Shown here: positions 15,208 through 22,561 of the stretch, one piece after another
Position numbering within the stretch: position 1 is the stretch's first letter
Layout of the letters: the number at the start of each line of letters is the position of its first letter
Assembly: GCA_011391285.1 (NCBI GenBank)
Contig: JAABQU010000229.1
Span: 1-23,023 of the forward strand
From: Thiobacillus sp.
GTDB lineage: Bacteria; Pseudomonadota; Gammaproteobacteria; Burkholderiales; Thiobacillaceae
Reading direction: 5' to 3'
DNA: 23,023 nucleotides
Position numbers and translations under genes: made by a program
Notes under the pieces: generated by a model
What the model was told of the DNA's origin: nothing
The model's database searches: none
What the model saw: only the letters and a program-made list of their open reading frames with translations

Positions 15208-16883
15208 TGCGTGTGTGGGCGACACTGGCGGTGGCGTTGGGTTGCCTGCTGGCTACGCCGGCAGCCCAACCGGCGCCTGCCGTGCCGCAGGTGGTCGACT
15301 GCCTGTTGCCGGGCCAGGTGCGCAAGCTGGGAGCGATGGTGACCTACCTCTCGGCCCGCCGCCCGGTGCGCACCACGGCAAGCGACTGCGAAATCCGCGG
15401 CGGCGAATATGTGCTGTATGACCGCGCCGACACTGGCAGCGCACTCAAGGTCTGGCTGCCGCAGGCCGAAGCGGGCGACAAGGCTGCGCAGGCTTACGTC
15501 GGCGAGATTTACGAAAAGGGCATGGGCACGCCGCCCGACTATGCGCTCGCCGCCGCCTGGTATCGCCGCGCCGCCGAACAGGGCGACAGCCGGGCGCAGA
15601 TCAATCTCGGGCATCTCTATGAAAAGGGGCTGGGGGTGGCGCGCGACCCGGCCGAGGCGCTCAAATGGTATCGCCTGGCGACCGGGCTGCCCGGTGCGGT
15701 CGCGCTCGACAGCGGGACGGTCGAGGCGAGGCCAGCCACGGCGTCCAAAGCCAGACGCGACGAGCGCGTGGCGCAACCGGCCGCGGCACCGGCAGCGGCG
15801 CTGTTCGCAGGCCCCAGCATCGAGCTGATCGAGCCCCCGCTGCTCGCCACGCGTGGCGCGAACGACATTCCGGTCACGCCCGATTCGACCCGCGAGATCG
15901 TCGGCCAGGTCATGGCGCCCGCCGGACTCTTGAGCCTGACCGTGAATGGCCAAAAGCAACCCACCCAGGCAAACGGTCTGTTCCAGACCCAGGCGCGGAT
16001 CGGGCGCCAGCCCCTGCCGTTGAAGCTGGTGGCGGTGGATCGCCAGGGCAAACGCGCCGCCCTCGAATTGCGTCTGCTGCCCCAGGCCGCAGCGCCGCCG
16101 GCCGACCTGCGTCCGGCTCCGCCACCGGTCGATTTTGGCCGCTTTCATGCTCTGGTGATAGGCGTCGACAGCTATCGCGACAGGCAACTCGCCAAGCTCA
16201 AATCGCCAGTCGAGGACGCAAAGGCGCTGGCAAAAATACTGCAGTCGCGCTATGGGTTCGACGTTCAACTGCTCGTCAATCCCACGCGCTATCAGGTCAT
16301 CTCGGCGCTTGCCGCCTATCACCAGAAGCTTGGCGACAACGACAACTTCCTGCTCTATTTCGCCGGCCATGGCACCCTGCTTGAAGGCGGCGCCATCGTG
16401 CGCGGCCAGTGGCTGCCGAGCGACGCCGAAAAGAACAATCCGGCGAACTGGATTTCCAACGTCGAGATCACCGATCACGTCAGCATCTTCCCCGCCAAGC
16501 AGGTGCTGGTCATCGCCGATTCCTGCTATTCCGGCGCGCTCACCCGTTCCGCCCTGGCCCGAATCGGCGCCGACACGTCCGACAAAGATCGCCAGCACTG
16601 GCTGAAGCTGATGGCCACCAAGCGTTCCCGCACGGTGCTCACCTCGGGCGGGCTAGCACCGGTACTCGATTCCGGCAGCGGCAAACATTCCGTCTTCGCC
16701 CAGGCCATGCTCGACGTTCTCGCCGCCAATACCGACGTGCTCGAAACGCAGCACCTGTACCGCGAAGTGGCAGCCCGGGTCGCCTACGCGGCCGATCGTT
16801 ACCGTTTCGAGCAGGTTCCTGAATACGCGCCGATACAACACGCCGGACACGAGGCGGGCGACTTCTTTTTTGTGCCGAAATAA
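15207..16883 (+). CDS. Exported Sel1-repeat / caspase-like (C14) peptidase
   Basis: A 558-aa protein. A signal peptide (about residues 1-22) directs it out of the cytoplasm. Two Sel1-type helical repeats (about residues 94-157, with 'AQAYVGEIYEKGMG' and 'AQINLGHLYEKGLG') precede a variable linker and a beta-rich segment (about 205-295) with 'SLTVNGQKQ'. The C-terminal caspase-like domain (about 312-555) begins 'ALVIGVDSYRD'. It has the catalytic dyad H388 in YFAGHG and C440 in DSCYSG, both intact. Such domains usually cleave after Arg/Lys (metacaspase or paracaspase type) or act as signalling proteases. An exported caspase-like protein coupled to an outer-membrane barrel gene is unusual. Start ATG 15207 overlaps the barrel stop by one base. 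Specificity cannot be inferred. Confidence 0.9.
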   Translation: MRVWATLAVALGCLLATPAAQPAPAVPQVVDCLLPGQVRKLGAMVTYLSARRPVRTTASDCEIRGGEYVLYDRADTGSALKVWLPQAEAGDKAAQAYVGEIYEKGMGTPPDYALAAAWYRRAAEQGDSRAQINLGHLYEKGLGVARDPAEALKWYRLATGLPGAVALDSGTVEARPATASKARRDERVAQPAAAPAAALFAGPSIELIEPPLLATRGANDIPVTPDSTREIVGQVMAPAGLLSLTVNGQKQPTQANGLFQTQARIGRQPLPLKLVAVDRQGKRAALELRLLPQAAAPPADLRPAPPPVDFGRFHALVIGVDSYRDRQLAKLKSPVEDAKALAKILQSRYGFDVQLLVNPTRYQVISALAAYHQKLGDNDNFLLYFAGHGTLLEGGAIVRGQWLPSDAEKNNPANWISNVEITDHVSIFPAKQVLVIADSCYSGALTRSALARIGADTSDKDRQHWLKLMATKRSRTVLTSGGLAPVLDSGSGKHSVFAQAMLDVLAANTDVLETQHLYREVAARVAYAADRYRFEQVPEYAPIQHAGHEAGDFFFVPK

Positions 16884-16897
16884 CTGACCGCACCGGC

Positions 16898-16904
16898 AAG
16901 GAGG
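16898..16904 (+). promoter_or_regulatory. Strong ribosome binding site for the second membrane-anchored cytochrome
   Basis: AAGGAGG lies five bases before ATG 16910, in the 26-bp gap after the caspase-like gene. It is one of the two strongest Shine-Dalgarno matches in the window. Confidence 0.75.
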
Positions 16905-16909
16905 CTCAC

Positions 16910-18370
16910 ATGAAAACCCTATGCAAATGCCCGCGCTGGCTCATCCTCAGCGGACTCGTCCTGTTGGTGCTGGCCATCGTCCTCGGATTCGTCGGCTGGG
17001 ACCGCTTCCTGCGCGACCACGGCGCGGCGCAGTTCGCGAACCCGGACGAGCGCTTCAAGTACGGCTCGATCGGCGCGGAGAACGACGCCGGCATCCCCTA
17101 CTGGATTTTCTACGTGCTGCCGCGCGTCTTTCCCGACAAACTGCCCAAGCCGGGCATCGGCTACGCCAGCTTCGGCGTGGTGTGGGAACAGGGCCATGAA
17201 CTGCCGGTGGGATTTTCCAAGCGGCGCATCGGCTTTGATCGCGTCGCCAATACCTGCGCCTCCTGCCATGTGACGAGCTATCGCAGCCAGCCCGACGAGA
17301 CGCCGACGCTGGTCGTCACCGGCCCCAACCACACGCTCGACCTCGAAGCTTTCTTTCGATTTTTAGTCGACTGCGCCAAGGACCCGCGCTTCAACGCCGA
17401 CACCCTGATGGCCGAGATCAACCTCGCCGCCGACCTCGATTTCATCGACCGCCTGGCCTACCGCTACCTGATCATTCCGATCACCAAAAAGCGCCTGACC
17501 GAACGCGAAAGCCAGTTCGAATGGATCTACCGCCATGACTTTCCCGAGTGGGGACGCGGGCGCGACGACGCGATGAACCTGACCAAATATTTCATGATCC
17601 GCTGGCCGATGGACGACAGCTTCGGCCCGACCGACATGCCATCGATCTGGAACCTGAAGAAATACCAGCCGGAAAAGAGCCACCGCATGAACTTCGCCGG
17701 AGACTCGCACGACCCGTATTCGGTCGTCATCGATTCGGCGCTGGGGCTGATGGGCGCGGAGCCGAAGGACAAGGCCGATTTTCTCGGCCAGATCGACTGG
17801 CTGGTCGATTATCTGAAGAACAAGCCGGCGCCGAAATACCCCTTCCCCATCGACGCCAGCCGTGCGGCGCAAGGCAAGGCGGTGTTCGACACCCATTGCG
17901 CCGCTTGCCACGCCAGCAGCCGCACCGGCACGGTGATTCCATTGAACGAAATCGGCACCGACCGTGGCCGCATCGACACTTGGGGCAAGCAGGCGGCGAT
18001 CGAGGCCAACCAGGTAGTCAAGGACATGGGGATCGAAAGAAAGGGCTTGGTCGAAGCCCCGTTGACCGGCTACGTCGCGCAGTTCCTCGATGGCATCTGG
18101 CTACGCGCGCCCTACCTGCACAACGGCTCGGTGCCGAGCCTTTCCGACCTGCTGACGCCGCCCGCCCAGCGCCCGCAGATTTTCTGGCGCGGCTACGACG
18201 TCTACGACCCGGAACGCGTCGGCTTCGTCGTGCAGGGCCCGACAGCCGAACGCGCGGGCACGCCACTCGACACGCGCTTGCGCGGCAACAGCAATCAGGG
18301 ACACGACTTTGGCACCAGCCTGCCGGCGTCGGACAAGGCCGCGCTGCTCGAGTATCTGAAGACGCTTTAG
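16910..18370 (+). CDS. Membrane-anchored di-heme cytochrome c peroxidase/RoxA-like protein (paralogue 2)
   Basis: A 486-aa paralogue of the protein encoded at 11025. An N-terminal helix (about residues 9-30) acts as an anchor. Heme motifs are CASCH at 116-120 and CAACH at 330-334. 'APYLHNGSVPSL' and 'IGTDRGRID' are shared with the paralogue almost word for word, and the proteins end alike (EYLKTL against EYLKTF). The middle third differs more, with a charged segment rich in Lys and Arg around residues 185-205 that the paralogue lacks. Two copies in one array suggest sub-functionalisation or heteromer formation. An inner-membrane-anchored periplasmic enzyme or electron-transfer module is the likely role. 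It has its own strong ribosome binding site and follows the caspase-like gene by 26 bp. Confidence 0.88.
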   Translation: MKTLCKCPRWLILSGLVLLVLAIVLGFVGWDRFLRDHGAAQFANPDERFKYGSIGAENDAGIPYWIFYVLPRVFPDKLPKPGIGYASFGVVWEQGHELPVGFSKRRIGFDRVANTCASCHVTSYRSQPDETPTLVVTGPNHTLDLEAFFRFLVDCAKDPRFNADTLMAEINLAADLDFIDRLAYRYLIIPITKKRLTERESQFEWIYRHDFPEWGRGRDDAMNLTKYFMIRWPMDDSFGPTDMPSIWNLKKYQPEKSHRMNFAGDSHDPYSVVIDSALGLMGAEPKDKADFLGQIDWLVDYLKNKPAPKYPFPIDASRAAQGKAVFDTHCAACHASSRTGTVIPLNEIGTDRGRIDTWGKQAAIEANQVVKDMGIERKGLVEAPLTGYVAQFLDGIWLRAPYLHNGSVPSLSDLLTPPAQRPQIFWRGYDVYDPERVGFVVQGPTAERAGTPLDTRLRGNSNQGHDFGTSLPASDKAALLEYLKTL

Positions 18371-18433
18371 AAGCTGAAGCGACCGATCGAACGCACATGG
18401 CCAGTACGGCCCGAAGAATTGGAAGGAGAGAAC

Positions 18434-18850
18434 ATGCAAGCCCGTCGAACAATCTGTGCATTTCGCTGGCAGCGATTCCGCCGTGCTGCCGGCCTCGCCC
18501 TCGCTGGCGTGCTCGCGAGCTCCCTTGCGGGAGCTGACTGGGGCCAGACCGACAGCGCTGATGCTGGTGCTGATGCCTCCACGACTGAAACCCAACCTGC
18601 GCCCGAGCATAGGACGCCGTCCGGTGGAGGTGGCGGCGTCAAAATCGTCCCCTTCATCGACCTCACCTGCCTCTTCACTGGCTGCGGCAAGGACAAGGCG
18701 ACCTCGACCGCACCCGGCGACGCCGCACAACTCGCCAAGTTGGGGCCGAAAATCCCCGACCAGTACTCCATGAGCGGGCTCGTCATGCAAGCGCTGGCAA
18801 GGGCGGCGCGCCCTTCGTCATTTATTACGACGCCCGCCAGGCTCTGCTGA
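18434..18850 (+). CDS. N-terminal part of an exported unknown protein, apparently frameshifted
   Basis: A 138-aa open frame with a strong leader (GGAAGGAGAG just before ATG 18434). A basic n-region and hydrophobic core (about residues 18-34, ending SLAGA) look like a signal peptide. A low-complexity Asp/Ala/Thr stretch and a glycine run follow. The last residues (after about codon 120, ARAARPSSF...) look non-coding. The -1 frame over the same bases reads GKGGAPFVIYYDA, which continues in frame into the next open frame. I therefore read this as the 5' part of one gene with the 18859 frame, together about 330 aa once one base is restored. The family is unknown to me. Confidence 0.65.
   Translation: MQARRTICAFRWQRFRRAAGLALAGVLASSLAGADWGQTDSADAGADASTTETQPAPEHRTPSGGGGGVKIVPFIDLTCLFTGCGKDKATSTAPGDAAQLAKLGPKIPDQYSMSGLVMQALARAARPSSFITTPARLC
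18783..18803 (+). other. Apparent one-base frameshift junction
   Basis: Coding signal passes from the frame used at 18434 to the frame used at 18859 within these bases, around a 'CAAGGGCGG' stretch. Adding one base, for example to the GGG at 18801-18803, would join both parts into one frame. No canonical slippery heptamer is present. The cause may be mutation or a base-calling or assembly error. Confidence 0.6.
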
Positions 18851-18858
18851 GGATCGAA

Positions 18859-19425
18859 ATGAAGGTGCAAGGATCAGCGCCTTTCGTCTACAACCTCAAG
18901 GCAAACGGCCCGGCGCAGGACATCTTCCGCTTGCCCGAGTCATTCGGCGCCGAGCCCAAGGCAGCGGTGATTTCGGTGCATTCGGTGAAGGACCAGCCGG
19001 GTGCGGAAATGCCCGCGCCGCTACGGATCAATGGAATGGGAATGGGCGAAAAGGCGGTCGGCTCGGTGGCCATCGACCAGGTCAGCTTCGGCCCGCCGGA
19101 AGTGCGCATCGGACGCTTCGGAAAAGCACGCTACAGCTTCCATTCGCGCTCGGACTTCAACCGGGTCGTCGCCGAATTCGCCCGGCTGGAAAACCGCGAC
19201 GGCATCATCCAAGTAGTCGAGCGCGTCAACAAGGATGACCTCGGCGAACTGACGCGCGACACCTGGATCGGACGTGACAAGCCGCGCATCTGGGACGGCA
19301 AGGGCAAAGACGGCGAAGTCTCCGAGGGCCTTCACGTGCTCAACGTTCGCGCCTGGCGCAGTTCGGTCAAGGAAGGTGACTGGGTGGTGTCCTGGTCGCC
19401 GGACTGGGTGGACGTCAAGTGGTGA
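18859..19425 (+). CDS. C-terminal part of the frameshifted exported unknown protein
   Basis: The frame gives 188 aa from ATG 18859. It is open and well supported by codon choice at least 19 codons further upstream (GGAPFVIYYDARQ...), so the true N-terminus probably lies in the 18434 frame. A GAGGA element six bases before ATG 18859 could allow independent initiation, so two separate genes cannot be excluded. The product is beta-rich. Near the end, 'WDGKGKDGEVSEGLHVLNVRA' resembles the FlgD-type Ig-like element 'WDGrd..G....G.Y.v.v.A', suggesting a beta-sandwich domain at about residues 115-175. It overlaps the next gene by four bases (GTGA) or seven, depending on which GTG is used. Function unknown. 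Confidence 0.7.
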   Translation: MKVQGSAPFVYNLKANGPAQDIFRLPESFGAEPKAAVISVHSVKDQPGAEMPAPLRINGMGMGEKAVGSVAIDQVSFGPPEVRIGRFGKARYSFHSRSDFNRVVAEFARLENRDGIIQVVERVNKDDLGELTRDTWIGRDKPRIWDGKGKDGEVSEGLHVLNVRAWRSSVKEGDWVVSWSPDWVDVKW

Positions 19426-20420
19426 CGCAGCGCCTGGCCTGGCTCGTGCAACGCGGGGGGCAACAGGTTCTCGCGCTCACCGCGCTCGTCGCGCTTGGCG
19501 CATGTCATTACGTCCTGAGCCGCCTGCCGGTACCGGTCATGCTGGAAAACGCGGGACAGTTCGAGGCCGCTGCCACATCCGAATTCGTCATTGACCAGAC
19601 GCTCGCGCGGCTGAGCCTGCCCGCGGGTGACCATCCCGTGAGCCTCCTCACCGACCGGGCGGAGAAGGCGAAGACCTTCCTCCGCATCTCGGTGGTGCCG
19701 ATCCCGGGACAGGCCTCGCGCGTGACTCTCAAGACGCCCCGCGAGGCTGGCGACTCAGGTCTTGCCCTCACCCTGCGGGCCGATGGGGCGCGCCTCGCGG
19801 TGAGCGCCATCAGTGCCGGTGACCCGTCACCCGACGCGCCGCCGCCACAGCGGATGCTGCGCCTCGGCGGACGGCCGCTGCCCGTGCTGAGCGGCGCCGT
19901 TCCGCTCTCCATGCTGGCTGCGGCAGGCAGTGAAATCCGCCTGCGCATCACCCCCGCGGGCCGTGGCTGGGAGGATGTCACGCGCCTGGCGCTGGCGCCT
20001 GCCGACCAGCGCGATGCGGCATTGGGCGCATTCGGCATCGGCATGCGTGCAGGCCGGGAAAGTCAATTCACCGACTACGCCTGTGCCGCAGGCTCACGCC
20101 TGCCCCTCGCCAACCCCGGCCGGCTGGCCGATGGGCGCTGTGCTGAGGGTGAAGCGACGTTGCGGCTGGTCTCGCTCGGATTTCGGCCGGGTCTGTTAAG
20201 CGCCCAGGCTTCCGGCTTGGCCTGGGTGAGAAAGGACGGCGCGGTGCATACCCTCGATCTTGTCGCCTGGCTCAAAGAGAACCCGGTCTTCGCAACCCTG
20301 ATCGGTGCGCTCGATGCCGCTGTGCTCGCGTGGTGCAAGCAGGTGTTTTTCGGCGGCGGGTGGCGTCTGGGCAAGGGCAGTGACGAGACCCGGAATCGCA
20401 CGCCGACGCTCCACTCCTGA
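19422..20420 (+). CDS. Putative lipoprotein of unknown function
   Basis: A 332-aa protein starting at GTG 19422, within a GTGA overlap with the previous stop; GTG 19419 is an equally open alternative one codon earlier. A hydrophobic stretch (about residues 16-27) ends in LGAC, a good lipobox with C28 as the lipidated residue. The body is rich in Ala, Leu and Arg, with beta-type segments ('RISVVPIPGQ', 'LRLGGRPLPVL') and two cysteines about 20 residues apart (CAAG...GRCAEG). A hydrophobic segment near the C-terminus (about residues 287-301) might contact membrane. No enzyme motif is visible. Coupling to the preceding frameshifted gene suggests the two belong to one functional pair. Confidence 0.75.
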   Translation: MTQRLAWLVQRGGQQVLALTALVALGACHYVLSRLPVPVMLENAGQFEAAATSEFVIDQTLARLSLPAGDHPVSLLTDRAEKAKTFLRISVVPIPGQASRVTLKTPREAGDSGLALTLRADGARLAVSAISAGDPSPDAPPPQRMLRLGGRPLPVLSGAVPLSMLAAAGSEIRLRITPAGRGWEDVTRLALAPADQRDAALGAFGIGMRAGRESQFTDYACAAGSRLPLANPGRLADGRCAEGEATLRLVSLGFRPGLLSAQASGLAWVRKDGAVHTLDLVAWLKENPVFATLIGALDAAVLAWCKQVFFGGGWRLGKGSDETRNRTPTLHS

Positions 20421-20476
20421 ACCGCGAAGGCGTATCCACAGCCATTTGTCAGACCAAACCGAATCGGGAGACCCTC

Positions 20477-22498
20477 ATGACCACAAAAAACGCATCCACA
20501 AAATCCGCCGACCAGCCACTCAAGACCAGTGCCGAAAAAGCCACCGGCCAGCGGCTCGACGCCTTTCCCGACCGCATCGACCTGCGCGACTGGTTTTACC
20601 AGCCGGCGCTGATTGCGCTGCCCGATACGCTGGTGAGTTGCGCGTTGATCAAGCCGGCGATGATTCTCGATCAGGGCACCGAAGGCGCCTGCACTGGCTT
20701 TGCGCTGGCGGCGGTGGTCAATTTTCTGCGCAGCAAACGCAAGCTGACCGCCGTCGTCAGCCCGCGCATGTTGTACGAACTGGCGCGACGCTATGACGAA
20801 TGGCCCGGCGAGGCCTACGACGGCTCCTCCGCACGCGGCGCGATCAAGGCCTGGGCCAAGCATGGCGTATGTCTGCGCTCGGCATGGAAAGACGACCAGC
20901 ACGGCATCACCCACATGAGCGACGCCATCATCCAGCAGGCGATGGCGACGCCGGGCGGCGCGTATTACCGCATCCGCCCCTACAACGTGCGCGACATGCA
21001 TACCGCGCTCAACGAAACCGGCATTCTCTACGCCACGCTGATGGTGCATTCGGGCTGGGCCGCTCCGGGCAGCAGCAAGGGCGACAAGCCGGTGCCGGTG
21101 AGCTATGTGCATCGCGGCCGCAAGGTCACGCTCAAGCTGCCGGTGATCAAGCGCAGCGGCAGCGCCGACGGCGGCCACGCTGTCGCCATCGTCGGCTACA
21201 CCCCGCATGGCTTCGTCATCCAGAATTCCTGGGGACCCGGCTGGGGCGCCGGCGGCTTTGCACTGCTGCCTTATGAAGACTTTCTGATGCATGCCACCGA
21301 CGTCTGGGTGGCACAACTCGGCGTGCCGGTGATGATGGACCTGTGGGCGGACGACAAAACCATCGACACCTCCGGCATCCAGCGCGCCAGCCGCACCATT
21401 CCGCTGTCCGATATCCGGCCCTACGTCATCGACGTCGCCAACAACGGCGAGCTGTCGGATTCCGGCGAATACTGGACCACCGAGTCCGACATCGAACGCC
21501 TGTTCTGCGAAACCCTCCCCGCCAAAACCCGCGGCTGGAAGAAACGCCGCATCCTGCTGTATCTGCACGGCGGCCTCAATTCCGAATCGGCCTCGGCCAA
21601 GCGCATCGTCGCCATGCGCGACGTCATGCTCGAAAACCAGATTTATCCGCTGCACATCATGTGGGAGAGCGATTTCCTTTCCAGCGTCGCCAACCTGTTC
21701 AAGGACCTGTTCACCGAAGCCGACAAGCTCGCCGGCGGCGGCTTTCTGGAAAACCTGACCGAGGCCAAGGATCGCGTGCTCGAACTCACGCTCGCCCGCG
21801 CAGGCCACCGGCTGTGGGGCGAAATGAAGGAAAACGCGCGGCTGGCGTCCGACCACCCGCACAACATCGGCGCCATCCAGCTTGTCGCAAGCTACGTCGA
21901 GCTGGCCAAAAAGAAATTGGCCAGCCACGACAAAACCGGCTGGGAACTGCACATCGTCGGCCATTCGGCGGGCAGCATCTTCGCCGCCTACGCCATGCCG
22001 CTGCTGTCGAGCCTGGGCATACCGCTCAAGAGCGTGCAGTTTCTCGCCCCTGCCATCCGCACCGACACCTTCAAACAGCTGCTGCTGCCCGGGCTGGAAG
22101 CGGGGCACATCCCACTGCCGAGCCTGTATCTGCTGTCGGACAAGCTGGAGCGCGACGACAGCGTGGGGCCCTATGGAAAATCGCTGCTCTACCTCGTCTC
22201 CAACGCCTTCGAAGGCAGGCGCGAGGTGCCGATCCTGGGGATGAAAGCCTGCATCGACACCGACAAGACACTCTCCAAGCTGTTCGGTGGTGCCGTCAAC
22301 GGCCGCCCCGCGCTGGTGGTATCGAAAGGCATCCCGCTGGACCCCGCCCAGGAAGTCACCGCCATCCAGCAGGGTGTCTCTGTCAGCCACAGCCACGGCA
22401 GTTTCGACAATGACTGCGGCACCATGAATTCAGTGCTGACCCGCGTTCTCAGCACTGCGCCCAAGCGGCTGTTCACAGCGCGTGACCTGAAATACTGA
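20477..22498 (+). CDS. Papain-like (C1) cysteine peptidase fused to an alpha/beta hydrolase
   Basis: A 673-aa two-enzyme fusion. The N-terminal half carries the papain-family set: oxyanion Q66 and nucleophile C72 in QGTEGACTGFA, H234 in GGHAVAIVGY, and N250 in QNSWGPGWG. The C-terminal half (about residues 350-600) resembles an alpha/beta hydrolase. It has an early strand and oxyanion-type turn 'LLYLHGGLN', and the nucleophile elbow GHSAG places S497 at its centre. The acid and His of that triad cannot be pinned by eye. No signal peptide is present; the first 25 residues are polar and rich in Lys, Thr and Ser, as in the metzincin. Start ATG 20477 has GGGAG six bases upstream. It follows the lipoprotein gene by 56 bp. 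Possible roles are a protease with an esterase, lipase or amidase domain on one chain; substrate unknown. Confidence 0.9.
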   Translation: MTTKNASTKSADQPLKTSAEKATGQRLDAFPDRIDLRDWFYQPALIALPDTLVSCALIKPAMILDQGTEGACTGFALAAVVNFLRSKRKLTAVVSPRMLYELARRYDEWPGEAYDGSSARGAIKAWAKHGVCLRSAWKDDQHGITHMSDAIIQQAMATPGGAYYRIRPYNVRDMHTALNETGILYATLMVHSGWAAPGSSKGDKPVPVSYVHRGRKVTLKLPVIKRSGSADGGHAVAIVGYTPHGFVIQNSWGPGWGAGGFALLPYEDFLMHATDVWVAQLGVPVMMDLWADDKTIDTSGIQRASRTIPLSDIRPYVIDVANNGELSDSGEYWTTESDIERLFCETLPAKTRGWKKRRILLYLHGGLNSESASAKRIVAMRDVMLENQIYPLHIMWESDFLSSVANLFKDLFTEADKLAGGGFLENLTEAKDRVLELTLARAGHRLWGEMKENARLASDHPHNIGAIQLVASYVELAKKKLASHDKTGWELHIVGHSAGSIFAAYAMPLLSSLGIPLKSVQFLAPAIRTDTFKQLLLPGLEAGHIPLPSLYLLSDKLERDDSVGPYGKSLLYLVSNAFEGRREVPILGMKACIDTDKTLSKLFGGAVNGRPALVVSKGIPLDPAQEVTAIQQGVSVSHSHGSFDNDCGTMNSVLTRVLSTAPKRLFTARDLKY

Positions 22499-22510
22499 AA
22501 TATCGAACCC

Positions 22511-22538
22511 ACGCAGCCGCGTACCGCGCGCGCTGCGT
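22511..22538 (+). other. GC-rich hairpin between the hydrolase fusion and the cupin gene
   Basis: ACGCAGC at 22511-22517 pairs with GCTGCGT at 22532-22538. CGCG at 22518-22521 pairs with CGCG at 22527-22530, leaving one bulged base and a five-base loop. No T-run follows, so it is not a standard intrinsic terminator. It ends eight bases before the AAGGAGA ribosome binding site of the cupin gene and might stabilise the upstream message end or tune downstream expression. Confidence 0.4.
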
Positions 22539-22561
22539 TCAACCCCAAGGAGACAGGCATC

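Noticed and set aside
18783..18803. Programmed ribosomal frameshifting as the explanation for the split gene
   Set aside because: No slippery heptamer or evident downstream structure is present, and repositioning on these codons would pair poorly. Mutation or sequence error is simpler.
20075..22396. A long open frame of 773 codons on the minus strand
   Set aside because: It lies antisense to the papain-hydrolase fusion, whose catalytic motifs prove the plus strand. Long antisense frames are expected in GC-rich DNA, and its translation is low-complexity.
127..22498. An antiphage abortive-infection island, suggested by patatin, caspase-like and hydrolase genes
   Set aside because: Known defence effectors of these types are cytoplasmic and come with a sensor or nucleotide cyclase. 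Here most products are exported, there are four cytochromes, and no sensor, nuclease or cyclase is seen.
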